A stretch of DNA of 64,000 nt from Roseiarcus sp963721905 (GCA_963721905.1 CAVRMF010000011.1:124001-188000); one strand, 5' to 3'; positions 52,089 through 60,943 are shown, counted from the stretch's first letter. Numbers and translations: made by a program. The notes: generated from the letters alone by a model not told the origin.

Positions 52089-52502
52089 ATGCGAATCCCT
52101 ATTGCTGCGCTCGTCCTTTCTGCGTTCGTCCTCCGACCCGCAGCGGCCGAAGACGCGCGCCCCTCGCAGCTCGCCTGCGACGCCAGCAAGATCGGCGCTC
52201 GCGATCTCGCCGAATGCCTGCGCGCGAGCGCCGATCGCGCCGACAAAGAGCTGGCCGCGGCGGTTGACGCGGCGATGAAGTCGATCGAGACGCGCCCGGG
52301 CGTGCTGTCATCGCAGAAGGCGCGCTGGCGGCGCTCGCTCAATGACGCTCAGGCCCAGTGGGTGAGCTGGCGCGATTCCGAGTGCCAGGACGTTGCGCCG
52401 TTCGAGGCCGGCATGACGGCGAAAGGGGGCGATCCACGTTTGAGCTGCATCATCGACTATGACGCAGCACGGGTCGCCAGTCTCAAGGCGCGCTATCCTT
52501 GA
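52089..52502 (+). CDS. LprI/DUF1311-like exported protein
   Basis: 137 aa. Signal peptide MRIPIAALVLSAFVLRPAAA-EDA. Mature part has four Cys (QLACDASK, AECLRASA, SECQDVAP, LSCIIDYDA) in the spacing of the lysozyme-inhibitor LprI N-terminal family (DUF1311), plus KARWRRSLNDAQAQWVSWRD. Periplasmic. Role in these bacteria unknown; a lysozyme-inhibitor function is only suggested by the family name. Confidence 0.8.
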   Translation: MRIPIAALVLSAFVLRPAAAEDARPSQLACDASKIGARDLAECLRASADRADKELAAAVDAAMKSIETRPGVLSSQKARWRRSLNDAQAQWVSWRDSECQDVAPFEAGMTAKGGDPRLSCIIDYDAARVASLKARYP

Positions 52503-52518
52503 GCGGCTCTTTGGCGCA

Positions 52519-53505
52519 ATGCCCGTGACGATGCTCGATGGTCTCGGCTTCGCCGCCGATCCGCTCGATCGCCTTTCCTACCGGCGCGATGACGCAGATG
52601 AGGTGGCGCGCCTCCGCGCCCGCGATGACGCGCGCGCGATACTGATTGCCCGCGACATGCCGCTGCTCCTCAAGACCGGCGCCGAACTCGAGCCCCTCCT
52701 GCCGATGAGCGAGATCGAAAGGCTCGGCGGAGCGCGAGTCGAGGCGCTCATGGGGGTCATGACGGACGGCGCGCCGGTCTTCGCCGCGCTGCTTGGGGAC
52801 GAAGCGGTCGAGGAAAAGTCGGACTCGAGCGACGGTTTTCTCGACCGGCGGGTTCTCCTCGTCCCCGGCCGGGATGATCTCAAGCTGATCGACCTGCGCT
52901 CGATTGCCGCCGGCGGCCTGGTTCCGCCGGGACAAGCCAGCATGCTAGGGTCGGCGAAGGCGCTGATGCATTGGCACGCGCGGCGGCGGTTCTGCTCGAA
53001 CTGCGGCGCGTCGACCGAGGTCGCGGCGGCGGGCTGGCGACGCGAGTGCCCGGTCTGCAAGATGCACCATTTCCCGCGCACCGATCCGGTCGTCATCATG
53101 CTCGCGGTCCACGGCGATGCATGCCTCTTGGGGCGCCAGCCGCGGTTCCCCAAAGGCATGTACTCGGCGCTGGCGGGGTTCGTTGAGCCGGGCGAGACGA
53201 TCGAAGCGGCGGTGCGGCGGGAGATCCTCGAGGAGGCCGGCGTCGCCTGCGGCAAGGTCCGCTATTTCGCCTCGCAGCCTTGGCCCTTTCCCTCCTCGCT
53301 GATGATCGGCTGCTTCGCCGAAGCCCGGAGCCGCGCGCTCGAAGTCGACCGGGTGGAACTGGAGGACGCCCGCTGGTTCTCCCGCGAGGAAGCGCTCGCC
53401 CTCCTCGAACGGCGCCACCCGCAGGGCCTCACCGCTCCGATCCCGATGGCGATCGCCCACCATCTCCTCAAACGGTGGGCGACGGAGGACGTGGCGTTCC
53501 GCTAG
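52519..53505 (+). CDS. nudC: NAD+ diphosphatase (NADH pyrophosphatase; NAD-RNA decapping type)
   Basis: Nudix hydrolase of about 328 aa. Zinc ribbon: FCSNCGASTE and ECPVCKMHHFPRTDP. Nudix box G-x5-E-x7-REILEEAG in ALAGFVEPGETIEAAVRREI. The family-defining SQPWPFPSSLM motif follows it and sets NudC apart from other Nudix enzymes. Start at 52519, 16 bases after the LprI-like stop; MLDGLGF at 52531 is an alternative. Confidence 0.93.
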   Translation: MPVTMLDGLGFAADPLDRLSYRRDDADEVARLRARDDARAILIARDMPLLLKTGAELEPLLPMSEIERLGGARVEALMGVMTDGAPVFAALLGDEAVEEKSDSSDGFLDRRVLLVPGRDDLKLIDLRSIAAGGLVPPGQASMLGSAKALMHWHARRRFCSNCGASTEVAAAGWRRECPVCKMHHFPRTDPVVIMLAVHGDACLLGRQPRFPKGMYSALAGFVEPGETIEAAVRREILEEAGVACGKVRYFASQPWPFPSSLMIGCFAEARSRALEVDRVELEDARWFSREEALALLERRHPQGLTAPIPMAIAHHLLKRWATEDVAFR

Positions 53506-53591
53506 CGCAGCGCAAAACCATTGCCGTCTCGCGCCCGCCTCTTTATATGGTGCGCCGCGCAATTCTCCTCCCAGAACCGGATTCCGCCTCC

Positions 53592-54794
53592 ATGGCCTTC
53601 CTCGCCGACGTCCTTTCTCGCGTGAAGCCCTCCGCGACCATGACGGTCACGCAGAAGGCGCGCGACCTCAAAGCCAAGGGCCGAGACGTCATCTCGCTGT
53701 CGGTCGGCGAGCCGGACTTCGACACGCCCGACAACATCAAGGAAGCCGCCGTCGCGGCGATAAACCGCGGCGAGACCAAGTATCCGCCGGTGCTCGGCAT
53801 CCCCCCTTTGCGCGAGGCGATCGCGGCCAAGTTTAGCCGTGAGAACGGGCTCGACTACAAGCCGTCCGACACGATCGTCGGCACCGGCGGCAAGCAGATC
53901 CTCTATAACGCCTTCCTGGTCACCATGAACAAGGGCGACGAGGTCATCATCCCCGCGCCCTATTGGGTCAGCTATCCCGAGATGGTCGCGATCAACTGGG
54001 GCGAGCCGGTCATCGTGCCGACCCATCTCGACAAGGGGTTCAAGCTGCAGCCGGAGGATCTCGAGCGCGCGATCACGCCGCGCACCAAGTGGGTCATCCT
54101 CAACTCGCCGTCGAACCCGACCGGCGCGGCCTATACCCGCGACGAACTCAAGGCGCTGACCGATGTCCTAATGCGCCATCCGCATGTCTGGGTGCTGACC
54201 GACGACATGTACGAGCATCTCGTCTACGGCGACTTCGTGTTCACGACGCCCGTTCAGGTCGAGCCGGGCCTGAAGAGCCGCACGCTGACCATGAACGGCG
54301 TGTCGAAGGCCTATGCGATGACCGGCTGGCGCATCGGCTACGCGGCCGGGCCGGCCGAGCTCATCAAGGCGATGGACATGGTCCAGGGCCAGCAGACCTC
54401 GGGCGCCTGCACGATCGCGCAATGGGCGTCGGTCGAGGCGCTCAACGGGCCGCAGGACTTCATCCCCGTCCGCCGCAAGGCGTTCGAGGAGCGGCGCGAC
54501 CTCGTTGTCTCCATGCTGAACCAGGCCAAGCATCTCAAGTGCCCGAAGCCGGAAGGCGCGTTCTACGTCTATCCGTCGGTCGCCGGCGCGATCGGCAAAT
54601 CAACGCCGTCCGGCAATGTGATCGAGACCGACGAGGATTTTGTCACCGCTCTCCTAGAGCAGGAGGGCGTCGCCGTCGTGCACGGCAGCGCCTTTGGCCT
54701 CGGCCCGAACTTCCGCGTCTCCTACGCGACTTCGCTGAAGCAGCTCGAAGAAGCGTGCAAGAAGATCCAGAAGTTCACCGCCGAATTGAGGTGA
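53592..54794 (+). CDS. aspartate aminotransferase, class I (1-beta type)
   Basis: 400 aa, cytosolic PLP enzyme interconverting aspartate/2-oxoglutarate with oxaloacetate/glutamate; some relatives also use prephenate. MAFLADVLSRVKPSATMTVT, SLSVGEPDFDTPDNIKEAAV, KYPPVLGIPPLREAIAAKFS, LNSPSNPTGAAY, VLTDDMYEHLVYG, and the PLP lysine in MNGVSKAYAMTGWRIGY; C-terminal arginine in FRVSYATSLKQLEEACKK. Its last 44 bases before the end are repeated at 57031-57074 beyond a low-GC cassette, so this 3' end may be one contributed by the insertion. Confidence 0.93.
   Translation: MAFLADVLSRVKPSATMTVTQKARDLKAKGRDVISLSVGEPDFDTPDNIKEAAVAAINRGETKYPPVLGIPPLREAIAAKFSRENGLDYKPSDTIVGTGGKQILYNAFLVTMNKGDEVIIPAPYWVSYPEMVAINWGEPVIVPTHLDKGFKLQPEDLERAITPRTKWVILNSPSNPTGAAYTRDELKALTDVLMRHPHVWVLTDDMYEHLVYGDFVFTTPVQVEPGLKSRTLTMNGVSKAYAMTGWRIGYAAGPAELIKAMDMVQGQQTSGACTIAQWASVEALNGPQDFIPVRRKAFEERRDLVVSMLNQAKHLKCPKPEGAFYVYPSVAGAIGKSTPSGNVIETDEDFVTALLEQEGVAVVHGSAFGLGPNFRVSYATSLKQLEEACKKIQKFTAELR
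54741..54784 (+). repeat. 44-bp direct repeat, left copy (in aminotransferase 3' end)
   Basis: CAGCTCGAAGAAGCGTGCAA then GAAGATCCAGAAGTTCACCG and CCGA. The right copy at 57031-57074 differs at one base. Together they bracket a 2.2-kb low-GC segment. This is the arrangement of attL/attR after integration at a gene 3' end, with the reading frame of the host gene preserved (QLEEACKKIQKFTAE). Confidence 0.75.
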
Positions 54795-54870
54795 GCGCTT
54801 CAGCCGCTGTCGATAGCCCGTCGATAGCCCGGCGTCCTTTTCGGGCACATGCCGCGGTAAACTTGCCTGT

Positions 54871-55716
54871 CTATTTGGGCGGCGGCGGTATCAATACCGG
54901 CGGATTTAGGGTTGGAATCGCGTTGTTTAGAAGTTGTACGAACCGAGACGCCTGAGACGAATCGGCAAAATAGATTTGGTATTCTGCTAAGTCGTTCTGC
55001 TTCATACTGGCGTTTCCAGGATTCCCTACTGGAGGGCAGTTTGGCGGCAGTTTCTGTATGTTTTGCCGTATGAAAGGCGCTTTACTAGTGGTTTGCAGGA
55101 CAACCGCCCAAATCTGCTTCGGGGCGGGCTTACCGTCGATGACGATTGGCTTACCGTCGTCATCGACGAAGTCGATCGGTCTACCGTCGTCACCGACGAG
55201 GACCAGGCGTTCCGGCGTCGGAATGGGTGTGCTTAATCGAATGTCTCTCAGGTCGAAAGTCACCGTCTCAACAGTATAATTTTCGACCGCGCAAGGTGAC
55301 AATTGGTTCGTTATCGAGCTACTACTTGTCGGAGCTGTCGATGTACCGGTACCACTTATTTTTTGAACTGCCGCCCTCGGGAACTTGGTCATAACGATCT
55401 TGGTGATATTTGAGCCGCCGCCAGAAGGATTTTGGCCGCTTCCGGAAGGATTTTGGCCGCTTCCGGAAGGATTTTGGCCGCCGCCGGAAGGATTTTGTCC
55501 GCCTCCGGAAGGATTTACGGCGTAGGATACTTGTACCCAATAGTAATATGTATTATTAGCCGGGCCGTCGACCCGGAACAAGTAACCACCGAGTCTCGTA
55601 ATAAAGTCCGTCACGTCAGAGATTGACACCGTCGCCGCGAACGCATCCGAGGTTGGCAGCCACACCACAAGAAAACAAAGGATAAACAAGCCCAACACGT
55701 TTCGTCCTGAATTCAT
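54871..55716 (-). CDS. exported protein with NPSGxGQ heptapeptide repeats
   Basis: 281 aa. Signal peptide MNSGRNVLGLFILCFLVVWL with cleavage near DAFA-ATVS. Residues about 68-102 are five tandem copies of NPSG(G/S)GQ, then a globular part without a recognised domain (ITKIVMTKFPRAAVQKISGT, YTVETVTFDLRDIRL, LVLVGDDGRPIDFVDDDGKP) and a Pro-rich end (IPPPPK). Two Cys in the last third (SPCAVENY, LPPNCPPV) could pair. Base composition is clearly lower in GC than the neighbours, so acquired DNA is likely. Downstream of, and in the same direction as, the lipoprotein gene; the two look like one operon. Function unknown. Confidence 0.7.
   Translation of the reverse strand: MNSGRNVLGLFILCFLVVWLPTSDAFAATVSISDVTDFITRLGGYLFRVDGPANNTYYYWVQVSYAVNPSGGGQNPSGGGQNPSGSGQNPSGSGQNPSGGGSNITKIVMTKFPRAAVQKISGTGTSTAPTSSSSITNQLSPCAVENYTVETVTFDLRDIRLSTPIPTPERLVLVGDDGRPIDFVDDDGKPIVIDGKPAPKQIWAVVLQTTSKAPFIRQNIQKLPPNCPPVGNPGNASMKQNDLAEYQIYFADSSQASRFVQLLNNAIPTLNPPVLIPPPPK
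55425..55516. repeat. 21-bp tandem repeat inside coding region
   Basis: Four full units of AAGGATTTTGGCCGCTTCCGG with small variants (55425, 55446, 55467, 55488) and a partial fifth. Unit length is a multiple of three, so copy-number change keeps frame. It encodes the NPSGxGQ linker. Confidence 0.9.
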
Positions 55717-55759
55717 TTTCTTGCCTCCCTGTTGTTCAAACCATCGCCGCCGCTAATAT

Positions 55760-56890
55760 CTATTTGCCGGGGCAGGCCGCCTTGATGGCGGTGAGCGCCG
55801 ACGAGAGATCCGAGGGACTCAGAGTGCTAAAGTTGTAGCTTGCTATGGTCTTCGCACAAAACTGGTTCTGGACTTGAGCGACCGCGGCTGCCTGATTTTG
55901 CGTAGCGCTCGTCGAGAGAACCTGCTGAATCAATTTTTGTTGATCAGCGCTATTGGTAGAAAGGCCACTGAATACTTGGCCGATGGCCCCGGTATAGCTG
56001 CTTATAAATGCGGCAGGGAGGCCCACCGCCGCAGCAACTTCCGATTTCGTCGTTTGATCCACGTTGGTAATTACCCCGTCGGTAATCGTAATATTGGCGG
56101 TATTATTCGCAAAGAACGATCGATTTACAGGAAAGAATTCAACTTCAGCGTCATCCGGCGAAGTGATTACTGTATCGCTCTGGGTTGGATTAGTTCCCGG
56201 CCCAGTAACCGTTATGAGGTAAGGAAGTTCTTGCCTGAAAAATATCCCCGAAATAGGCGTGGGCGAATTCGCGAAACTGTTGTCCTTGAAATGCACATCC
56301 TGGCCCGCTAAATCGTCCGCGCGACGCCAATCCACGTTGTATCCGCAAAGGGTCGGTCTCTGACTGCGCGTGGGATAAAGAACAATCTGGTAGCTAAAGC
56401 CAGCCGGAGGACAGCCTATAACCTGGCCCGACGGCCGCGAAGGCTTCACGTGTAGGTCGACGTTTTTGGCAAAGAGTGCACCTTCCCCGGTCAACGTTCC
56501 GAGGGTCGCGCCTAGATTCTGGACGGTTGCCGTCACTTGGCTAGTCGCGGTGCTATTGCTGGTTGTGAGAAGCCCTTTAGCACTAACACCAATATTGAAC
56601 TCATTATCCGCCACCAGGTTAGTCCCCTGCGAAAGTACATAGCGTTTCGACAGGTCCGGTTCGGCTGTGCCGTTCGCAACGGTTATCGTAGGAGGACCGC
56701 CGCTGGCGGGCTCCGTTACGGTAACGACGAAAGGCCGTCTCGGAAGAAAGTAAGGAATTCCATTCGGAACGGGGGGAGATATGCCACCCGGACTTTCGGG
56801 CACTACAGCTTGCGATTGAACTACCGTACAGCCAGGTAGAACACCCACGCAAAGTACCCCAGCCAGCCCCCGTAACGCCCCGTTCGCCAT
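55760..56890 (-). CDS. putative lipoprotein of unknown function
   Basis: 376 aa from MANGALRGLAGVLCVGVLPG with the lipobox LPGC at about residue 21; an upstream ATG at 56989 is less likely because it would put a charged tail before the signal. Mature part: low-complexity Pro/Gly start, beta-rich middle (FVVTVTEPASGGPPTITVAN, LVADNEFNIGVSAKGLL, FFRQELPYLITVTGPG), an Ala/Gln-rich helical C-terminal third (LIQQVLSTSATQNQAAAVAQ) and two Cys near the end. No recognised domain. Probably an outer-membrane lipoprotein; an operon with the repeat protein 43 bases downstream. Low GC like its partner. Confidence 0.7.
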   Translation of the reverse strand: MANGALRGLAGVLCVGVLPGCTVVQSQAVVPESPGGISPPVPNGIPYFLPRRPFVVTVTEPASGGPPTITVANGTAEPDLSKRYVLSQGTNLVADNEFNIGVSAKGLLTTSNSTATSQVTATVQNLGATLGTLTGEGALFAKNVDLHVKPSRPSGQVIGCPPAGFSYQIVLYPTRSQRPTLCGYNVDWRRADDLAGQDVHFKDNSFANSPTPISGIFFRQELPYLITVTGPGTNPTQSDTVITSPDDAEVEFFPVNRSFFANNTANITITDGVITNVDQTTKSEVAAAVGLPAAFISSYTGAIGQVFSGLSTNSADQQKLIQQVLSTSATQNQAAAVAQVQNQFCAKTIASYNFSTLSPSDLSSALTAIKAACPGK

Positions 56891-57030
56891 CGCCGGCGCC
56901 TTCCTTTTTATGATTTTTTCCGAGCAGGATAAGTAGAAAAACAATGATTGTTGCATAACACCATAAGTAAAGAGGTTTTGCCGATGCAAGCACAGCGTAT
57001 GGATCGCTCATAGTTATCCACAGTCCATGG

Positions 57031-57074
57031 CAGCTCGAAGAGGCGTGCAAGAAGATCCAGAAGTTCACCGCCGA
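57031..57074 (+). repeat. 44-bp direct repeat, right copy
   Basis: Same as 54741-54784 except AGGCG for AAGCG. It continues GCTGCGGTAG, an intact end for the aminotransferase frame (QLEEACKKIQKFTAELR then stop at 57083). So either copy could have been the original gene end. No integrase lies between the copies. Confidence 0.75.
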
Positions 57075-57148
57075 GCTGCGGTAGCGTTTGGCGCCGAGGT
57101 CGCTGACCTCGGCCGCCGCGATCAGCGAGCGCGGCTACAGGGGCCGCC

Positions 57149-57320
57149 TCAGCCTCGCGCTGCGCGGTCGCGGGCGTTCTGCGCCTCGATCGCCTCGCGC
57201 GCGGCCTTCCATTCGGCATCGCCCCATTTGCGCAATTCGTAGAAATTGCCGCCGGTCGCGAGCGCCTGCGCGCCGTCCATCGCGATCGTTTCGCCGGTCA
57301 GCCATTCGCAGCCGTCTGAC
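57149..57320 (-). pseudogene. 3' part of the short-chain dehydrogenase split by an insertion sequence
   Basis: Encodes GCEWLTGETIAMDGAQALAT then GGNFYELRKWGDAEWKAARE and a stop, the C-terminal 54 residues that the 59276-59983 fragment lacks. It abuts the insertion sequence at 57321 and carries the 7-bp target repeat GTCTGAC at 57314-57320. Joined to the 5' part it gives a continuous 290-aa protein. Confidence 0.93.
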
Positions 57321-59275
57321 TGATCTTCAACACTTGGGGCCCTCATGCGCGTCGTAAGTCATTGATATTGTTGGATCGAGCGGCGAGTTGCGCGAAAATG
57401 TAGTGCCACGTCGTCGTTGATTGTAGTTGACTTTCATGGAGTTGTCGCCGATCGTGTGCGGACCTCGCATGAGTCGCCGCCACGGTTTCGCACCATGTAT
57501 TTCCGCAAGAAGACCTCCGGCGGCCGCGCCTATCTTCAGATCGTCGAAAGCCGCCGCGAAGGCGCGGCGGTGCGCCAGCAGGTCATCGCCACCCTCGGCC
57601 GCGTCGAGGACTTGCGCGAGAGCGGCCAATTGGAGCGCCTGCTGCGTTCGGGCGCCCGCTTCGCCGCCAAGGCCATTGTCGTCGACGCCATCGCCGCCGG
57701 CAGTGTCGCAGCGGGTTCGGCGCGGCGCATTGGGCCGGCGCTCGTCTTTGAACGCTTGTGGGAGGAGACCGGCTGCCGGGAGGTCGTCGAAAACCTCGCT
57801 GGCGCCCGCAAGCATGATTTTGCGCTGGAGCGCGCAGTGTTCCTGACCGTTCTGCATCGGCTGTTTTGCGGCGGCTCGGACCGGGCGGCGGACCGCTGGA
57901 GGGAGGATTACCGCATCGACGGCGTCGAGGGCCTCGACCTGCACCATCTCTACCGGGCGATGGCCTGGCTCGGCGAGGAATTGGCCGTAGACCAACAGGA
58001 GGGGGCCACGCCTTTCGCGCCGCGTTGCCTGAAGGACGTCGTGGAGGAGGAGCTGTTCGCGCGGCGGCGCGATCTCTTCAGCACGCTCGATCTGGTGTTC
58101 ATGGACACGACCAGCCTCTATTTCGAGGGGGTGGGCGGCCAGACCCTGGGACGCCGCGGCTTTTCCAAGGACCATCGGCCCGATCTCAATCAGATGATTC
58201 TGGCGGTTCTTCTCGACGGCGACGGCCGGCCGGTATGCACGGAGATGTGGCCGGGGAACACCGCCGACACGGGCAGCCTGATCCCCGTGGTCGACCGCTT
58301 GCGCCAGCGCTTTTCCATCCGCCGGGTTTGCGTCGTCGCCGATCGCGGCATGATCAGCGCCGAAACGATTGCCGAACTCGAGGCGCGCGGGCTTCTCTAC
58401 ATCCTTGGGGTTCGCGAGCGTAACGACAAGCTCGTGCGCGAACTCGTCCTCGACGATGCCGCTCCCTTCATCCCGCTCGTTCTGACCAAGCGGAAGAAGG
58501 ACATCGAATACGAGGCCAAGGCCGTGACGCTGGCCGGGCGGCGTTACATCGTCTGTCGCAATCGCGAGGAGATGAAAAAGGACGCCGCCGCCCGGGCCGC
58601 CATCCTGGCCGCGCTCGAGCGGCAGTTGAAGAAGGGCGACAAGAGCCTGGTCGGCAACAAAGGCTACCGCCGTTTCCTGGCCACGCCCGGCGACGATCAT
58701 TTCGCCATCGATCGGGCCAAGGCCGAGGAGGACGCCAAGTTCGACGGCGTCTTCGTGTTACGGACCAACGCCGATCTCTCGCCGCTCGAAGCGATGCTTT
58801 GCTACAAGCAACTATGGCGGGTGGAACGGGCGTTCCGCACCTCCAAGAGCCTGTTCGCCACGCGGCCGATCTTTCACAAACTCGACGAGACCATTCGCGG
58901 CCACGTCTCCTGCAGCTTCCTCGCCCTCGTGCTGAAAAAGGAGCTGGAGGACCGCATCGCCAATCTGGGCAAGCCGGCCGCCGACGGCGACGCCGCGCAA
59001 AGCGGTTCCTGGCCCGATATTCTGGCCGACCTCAACTCGCTGACCGAGACCGAGGTCGAACAAGACGGCAAGCGCTTTCTCCTGCGCTCGCCGCCGCGCC
59101 CCGCCGCAAGCCTCGCCTTACGCGCCGCTGGCGTCGCCCTGCCGCCCACCGTGCGCCAACTCGCCGACGCCTGATCCCAGCCCATCGATCAACGAAAATG
59201 TAGTGCCAAGGCGCTTTTCCAGCGCCGATTTACGCTTTCAATCAATGCCTCGGCAATTTGCGGTGTAGAAGATCA
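57321..59275 (+). mobile_element. IS1634-like insertion sequence, complete
   Basis: 1955 bp. Ends are TGATCTTCAACACT on the left and TGATCTTCTACACC read inward from the right (12 of 14 match). The flanks are a perfect 7-bp repeat GTCTGAC (57314-57320 and 59276-59282). It interrupts a dehydrogenase gene whose frame is restored when the element and one repeat are removed. One intact transposase; recent and potentially active. Confidence 0.93.
57495..59174 (+). CDS. IS1634-family DDE transposase
   Basis: 559 aa from MYFRKKTSGGRAYLQIVESR, the family's usual N-terminus; ATGs further up lie in the element's end sequence. Catalytic triad candidates: Asp in LDLVFMDTTSLYFEG, Asp in VCVVADRGMIS and Glu in YKQLWRVERAFRTSKS, with the C-terminal HVSCSFLALVLKKELEDRI. 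Reading frame is unbroken. ATG at 57417 would add 26 residues without family likeness. Confidence 0.93.
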   Translation: MYFRKKTSGGRAYLQIVESRREGAAVRQQVIATLGRVEDLRESGQLERLLRSGARFAAKAIVVDAIAAGSVAAGSARRIGPALVFERLWEETGCREVVENLAGARKHDFALERAVFLTVLHRLFCGGSDRAADRWREDYRIDGVEGLDLHHLYRAMAWLGEELAVDQQEGATPFAPRCLKDVVEEELFARRRDLFSTLDLVFMDTTSLYFEGVGGQTLGRRGFSKDHRPDLNQMILAVLLDGDGRPVCTEMWPGNTADTGSLIPVVDRLRQRFSIRRVCVVADRGMISAETIAELEARGLLYILGVRERNDKLVRELVLDDAAPFIPLVLTKRKKDIEYEAKAVTLAGRRYIVCRNREEMKKDAAARAAILAALERQLKKGDKSLVGNKGYRRFLATPGDDHFAIDRAKAEEDAKFDGVFVLRTNADLSPLEAMLCYKQLWRVERAFRTSKSLFATRPIFHKLDETIRGHVSCSFLALVLKKELEDRIANLGKPAADGDAAQSGSWPDILADLNSLTETEVEQDGKRFLLRSPPRPAASLALRAAGVALPPTVRQLADA

Positions 59276-59983
59276 GTCTGACAGCAGGAACGCCGCGAGG
59301 TTCTGCAATTCCTCTATTGTGCCGACGCGTCCGAGCGGGTTTATCGTCGCCGTCTTTGACCCCGGATCGGCGCCGGGCGTGAGTCGCTTGCTCATGCCCT
59401 CGGTCGGGATTTCGCCGGGCGCGATGGCGTTGAGGCGGACGCCATAGCGGCCCCATTCGGTCGCGAGCGACATGGTCATCGCCTGGATCGCCGCCTTGCT
59501 CATCGCCGAGGGCACGACGAACGGGCCGCCGTTCCGCGCCCAGGTGACAGTGATCGAAACGACGCTGCCGCGATGGGCCCCCTTGATCCAGCGCTTGCCT
59601 ACCGCCTGCGTGACATAGAACGTGCCGTGCATGACGATGTTGGCGATCGCGTCGAAGCCGCGCGGCGAGATATCCTCGGTGCGGGCGATGAAATTGCCCG
59701 CGGCGTTGTTGACGAGGGAGGTCAGCGGCCCTTGGCGAAAAATCTCCTCGATCATCGCATCCACCGCCGCGGCGTCGCGGATGTCGACGCCATAAGCTTT
59801 GACGGTTCCGCCGTGCGCCTTCATGAGCTCGTCCGCCGTCGCGTCGCAGACGCCCTTGCGGCGCCCGCAGATGGCGATTTCGCCGCCGAGGCCGAGCAGG
59901 CGCTCAGCGACCGCCTTGCCGAGTCCGGTGCCGCCGCCGGTGACGAGGATTTTCTTGCCCGCGAACAGGTCCTTGCTGAACAT
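59276..59983 (-). pseudogene. short-chain dehydrogenase (dienoyl-CoA reductase-like), 5' part, split by IS
   Basis: First 236 residues of an NAD(P)-dependent short-chain dehydrogenase. MFSKDLFAGKKILVTGGGTG (TGxxxGxG), LTSLVNNAAGNFIA, and VVPSAMSKAAIQAMTMSLAT followed by EWGRYGVRLNAIAPGEIPTE. A Tyr of the normal YxxxK motif is absent (SAMSK), as in 2,4-dienoyl-CoA reductases, where a different Tyr is used. Start at 59983 behind GGAGG. The enoyl-CoA hydratase upstream fits unsaturated fatty-acid oxidation. The gene is inactivated by the insertion at 59275. Confidence 0.9.
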
Positions 59984-60007
59984 GCGATTTCCTCCCTTTA
60001 TTTCGCT

Positions 60008-60104
60008 GACCCTCACCCCGGCCCTCTCCCGCACGCGGGAGAGGGGGCTTTTCCCTTCTCCCTTGTGGGAGAAGGTGGACGCGCGAAGCGCGGCCGGATG
60101 AGGG
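60008..60104. repeat. dispersed palindromic intergenic repeat, copy D
   Basis: CCCTCACCCCGGCCCTCTCC, GGAGAGGGGG, then GGTGGACGCGCGAAGCGCGG and CCGGATGAGGG. Same core as copies A to C. Lies between the split dehydrogenase and enoyl-CoA hydratase genes. Confidence 0.75.
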
Positions 60105-60117
60105 TCTGCAACCCGCC

Positions 60118-60943
60118 TCACTCCGGATCGGCGAACCGCGCGTCCCGCTTCTCGACGCCGGCGCGGATCGCCTCGATCTGGCTGGGCGAGCCGATCAGCG
60201 CCGCCTGCTCCTTCAATTCGGCGAGCAGGATCGTGGCCATGTCGGCGTCAGTCGCATTGTTAAGCAGGCGCTTCAGGGCGCGGACGGCGTCAGGACTCTT
60301 CGTCGCGATCTCACGCGCAGTCGCCCGAGCCGCGGCGAGCGGGTCGGCGTGGACGGCGGTGGCGAATCCGTAAGCAACCGCCTCGGCGCCCGAAAACTGC
60401 CGGCCGGTGAAAGCGAGCTCGCGGATCACGTCGCCGCGCGCGAGTTCGCGCATGAGGGCAATGCCGCCCATGTCGGGCACGAGGCCCCATTTGATCTCGA
60501 GGATCGAGAGCTTTGCCTCCGGCGCGACATAGCGGACGTCGGCGCCGAGGGCGATCTGAAAGCCCCCGCCGAAGGCGACGCCGTGAACTGCCGCGATCAC
60601 CGGAACCGGCAGGCCGCGCCATACGAGCGCCGCCTCCTGCGGCCGATTGGCGTGGCCATGGGTGCGGGCGAGGAGATCGGCGGGGACGCCTTCGCGCCGG
60701 CCCGACGCCATCGCGGCGAAGCTCGCCATGTCGAGCCCCGCGCAGAAGGCGCGCCCGGCGCCGTGCAGCACGACCGCGCGCAGATCCCTGGCTCCGGCGA
60801 GCCTCGCGCCGGCCTCGATCAAGGCGTCGAACATCGAGCGAGTCGAGCGCGTTGAGCTTGTCCGCCCGGTCGAGCCGCACCTCGGCGACGTGATCGGCGA
60901 TTTCGATGCTGACCCGGCCGGAGATCGTTTCCGTGTCGCCCAT
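60118..60943 (-). pseudogene. enoyl-CoA hydratase/isomerase, one-base frameshift
   Basis: Crotonase-fold protein, 274 aa when restored. MGDTETISGRVSIEIADHVA, VRLDRADKLNALDS, then a frame break near 60836-60845 and MFDALIEAGARLAG, AFCAGLDMASFAAM, HGVAFGGGFQIALGADVRYV (oxyanion-hole Gly), EIKWGLVPDMGGIALMRELA (the catalytic-loop region with Asp in place of the second Glu). One extra base explains the break. Possible role in fatty-acid or aromatic-acid beta-oxidation with the neighbouring reductase. Confidence 0.87.

Noticed and set aside
55425..55516. CRISPR array
   Set aside because: Units are directly adjacent with no spacers and encode protein in frame.
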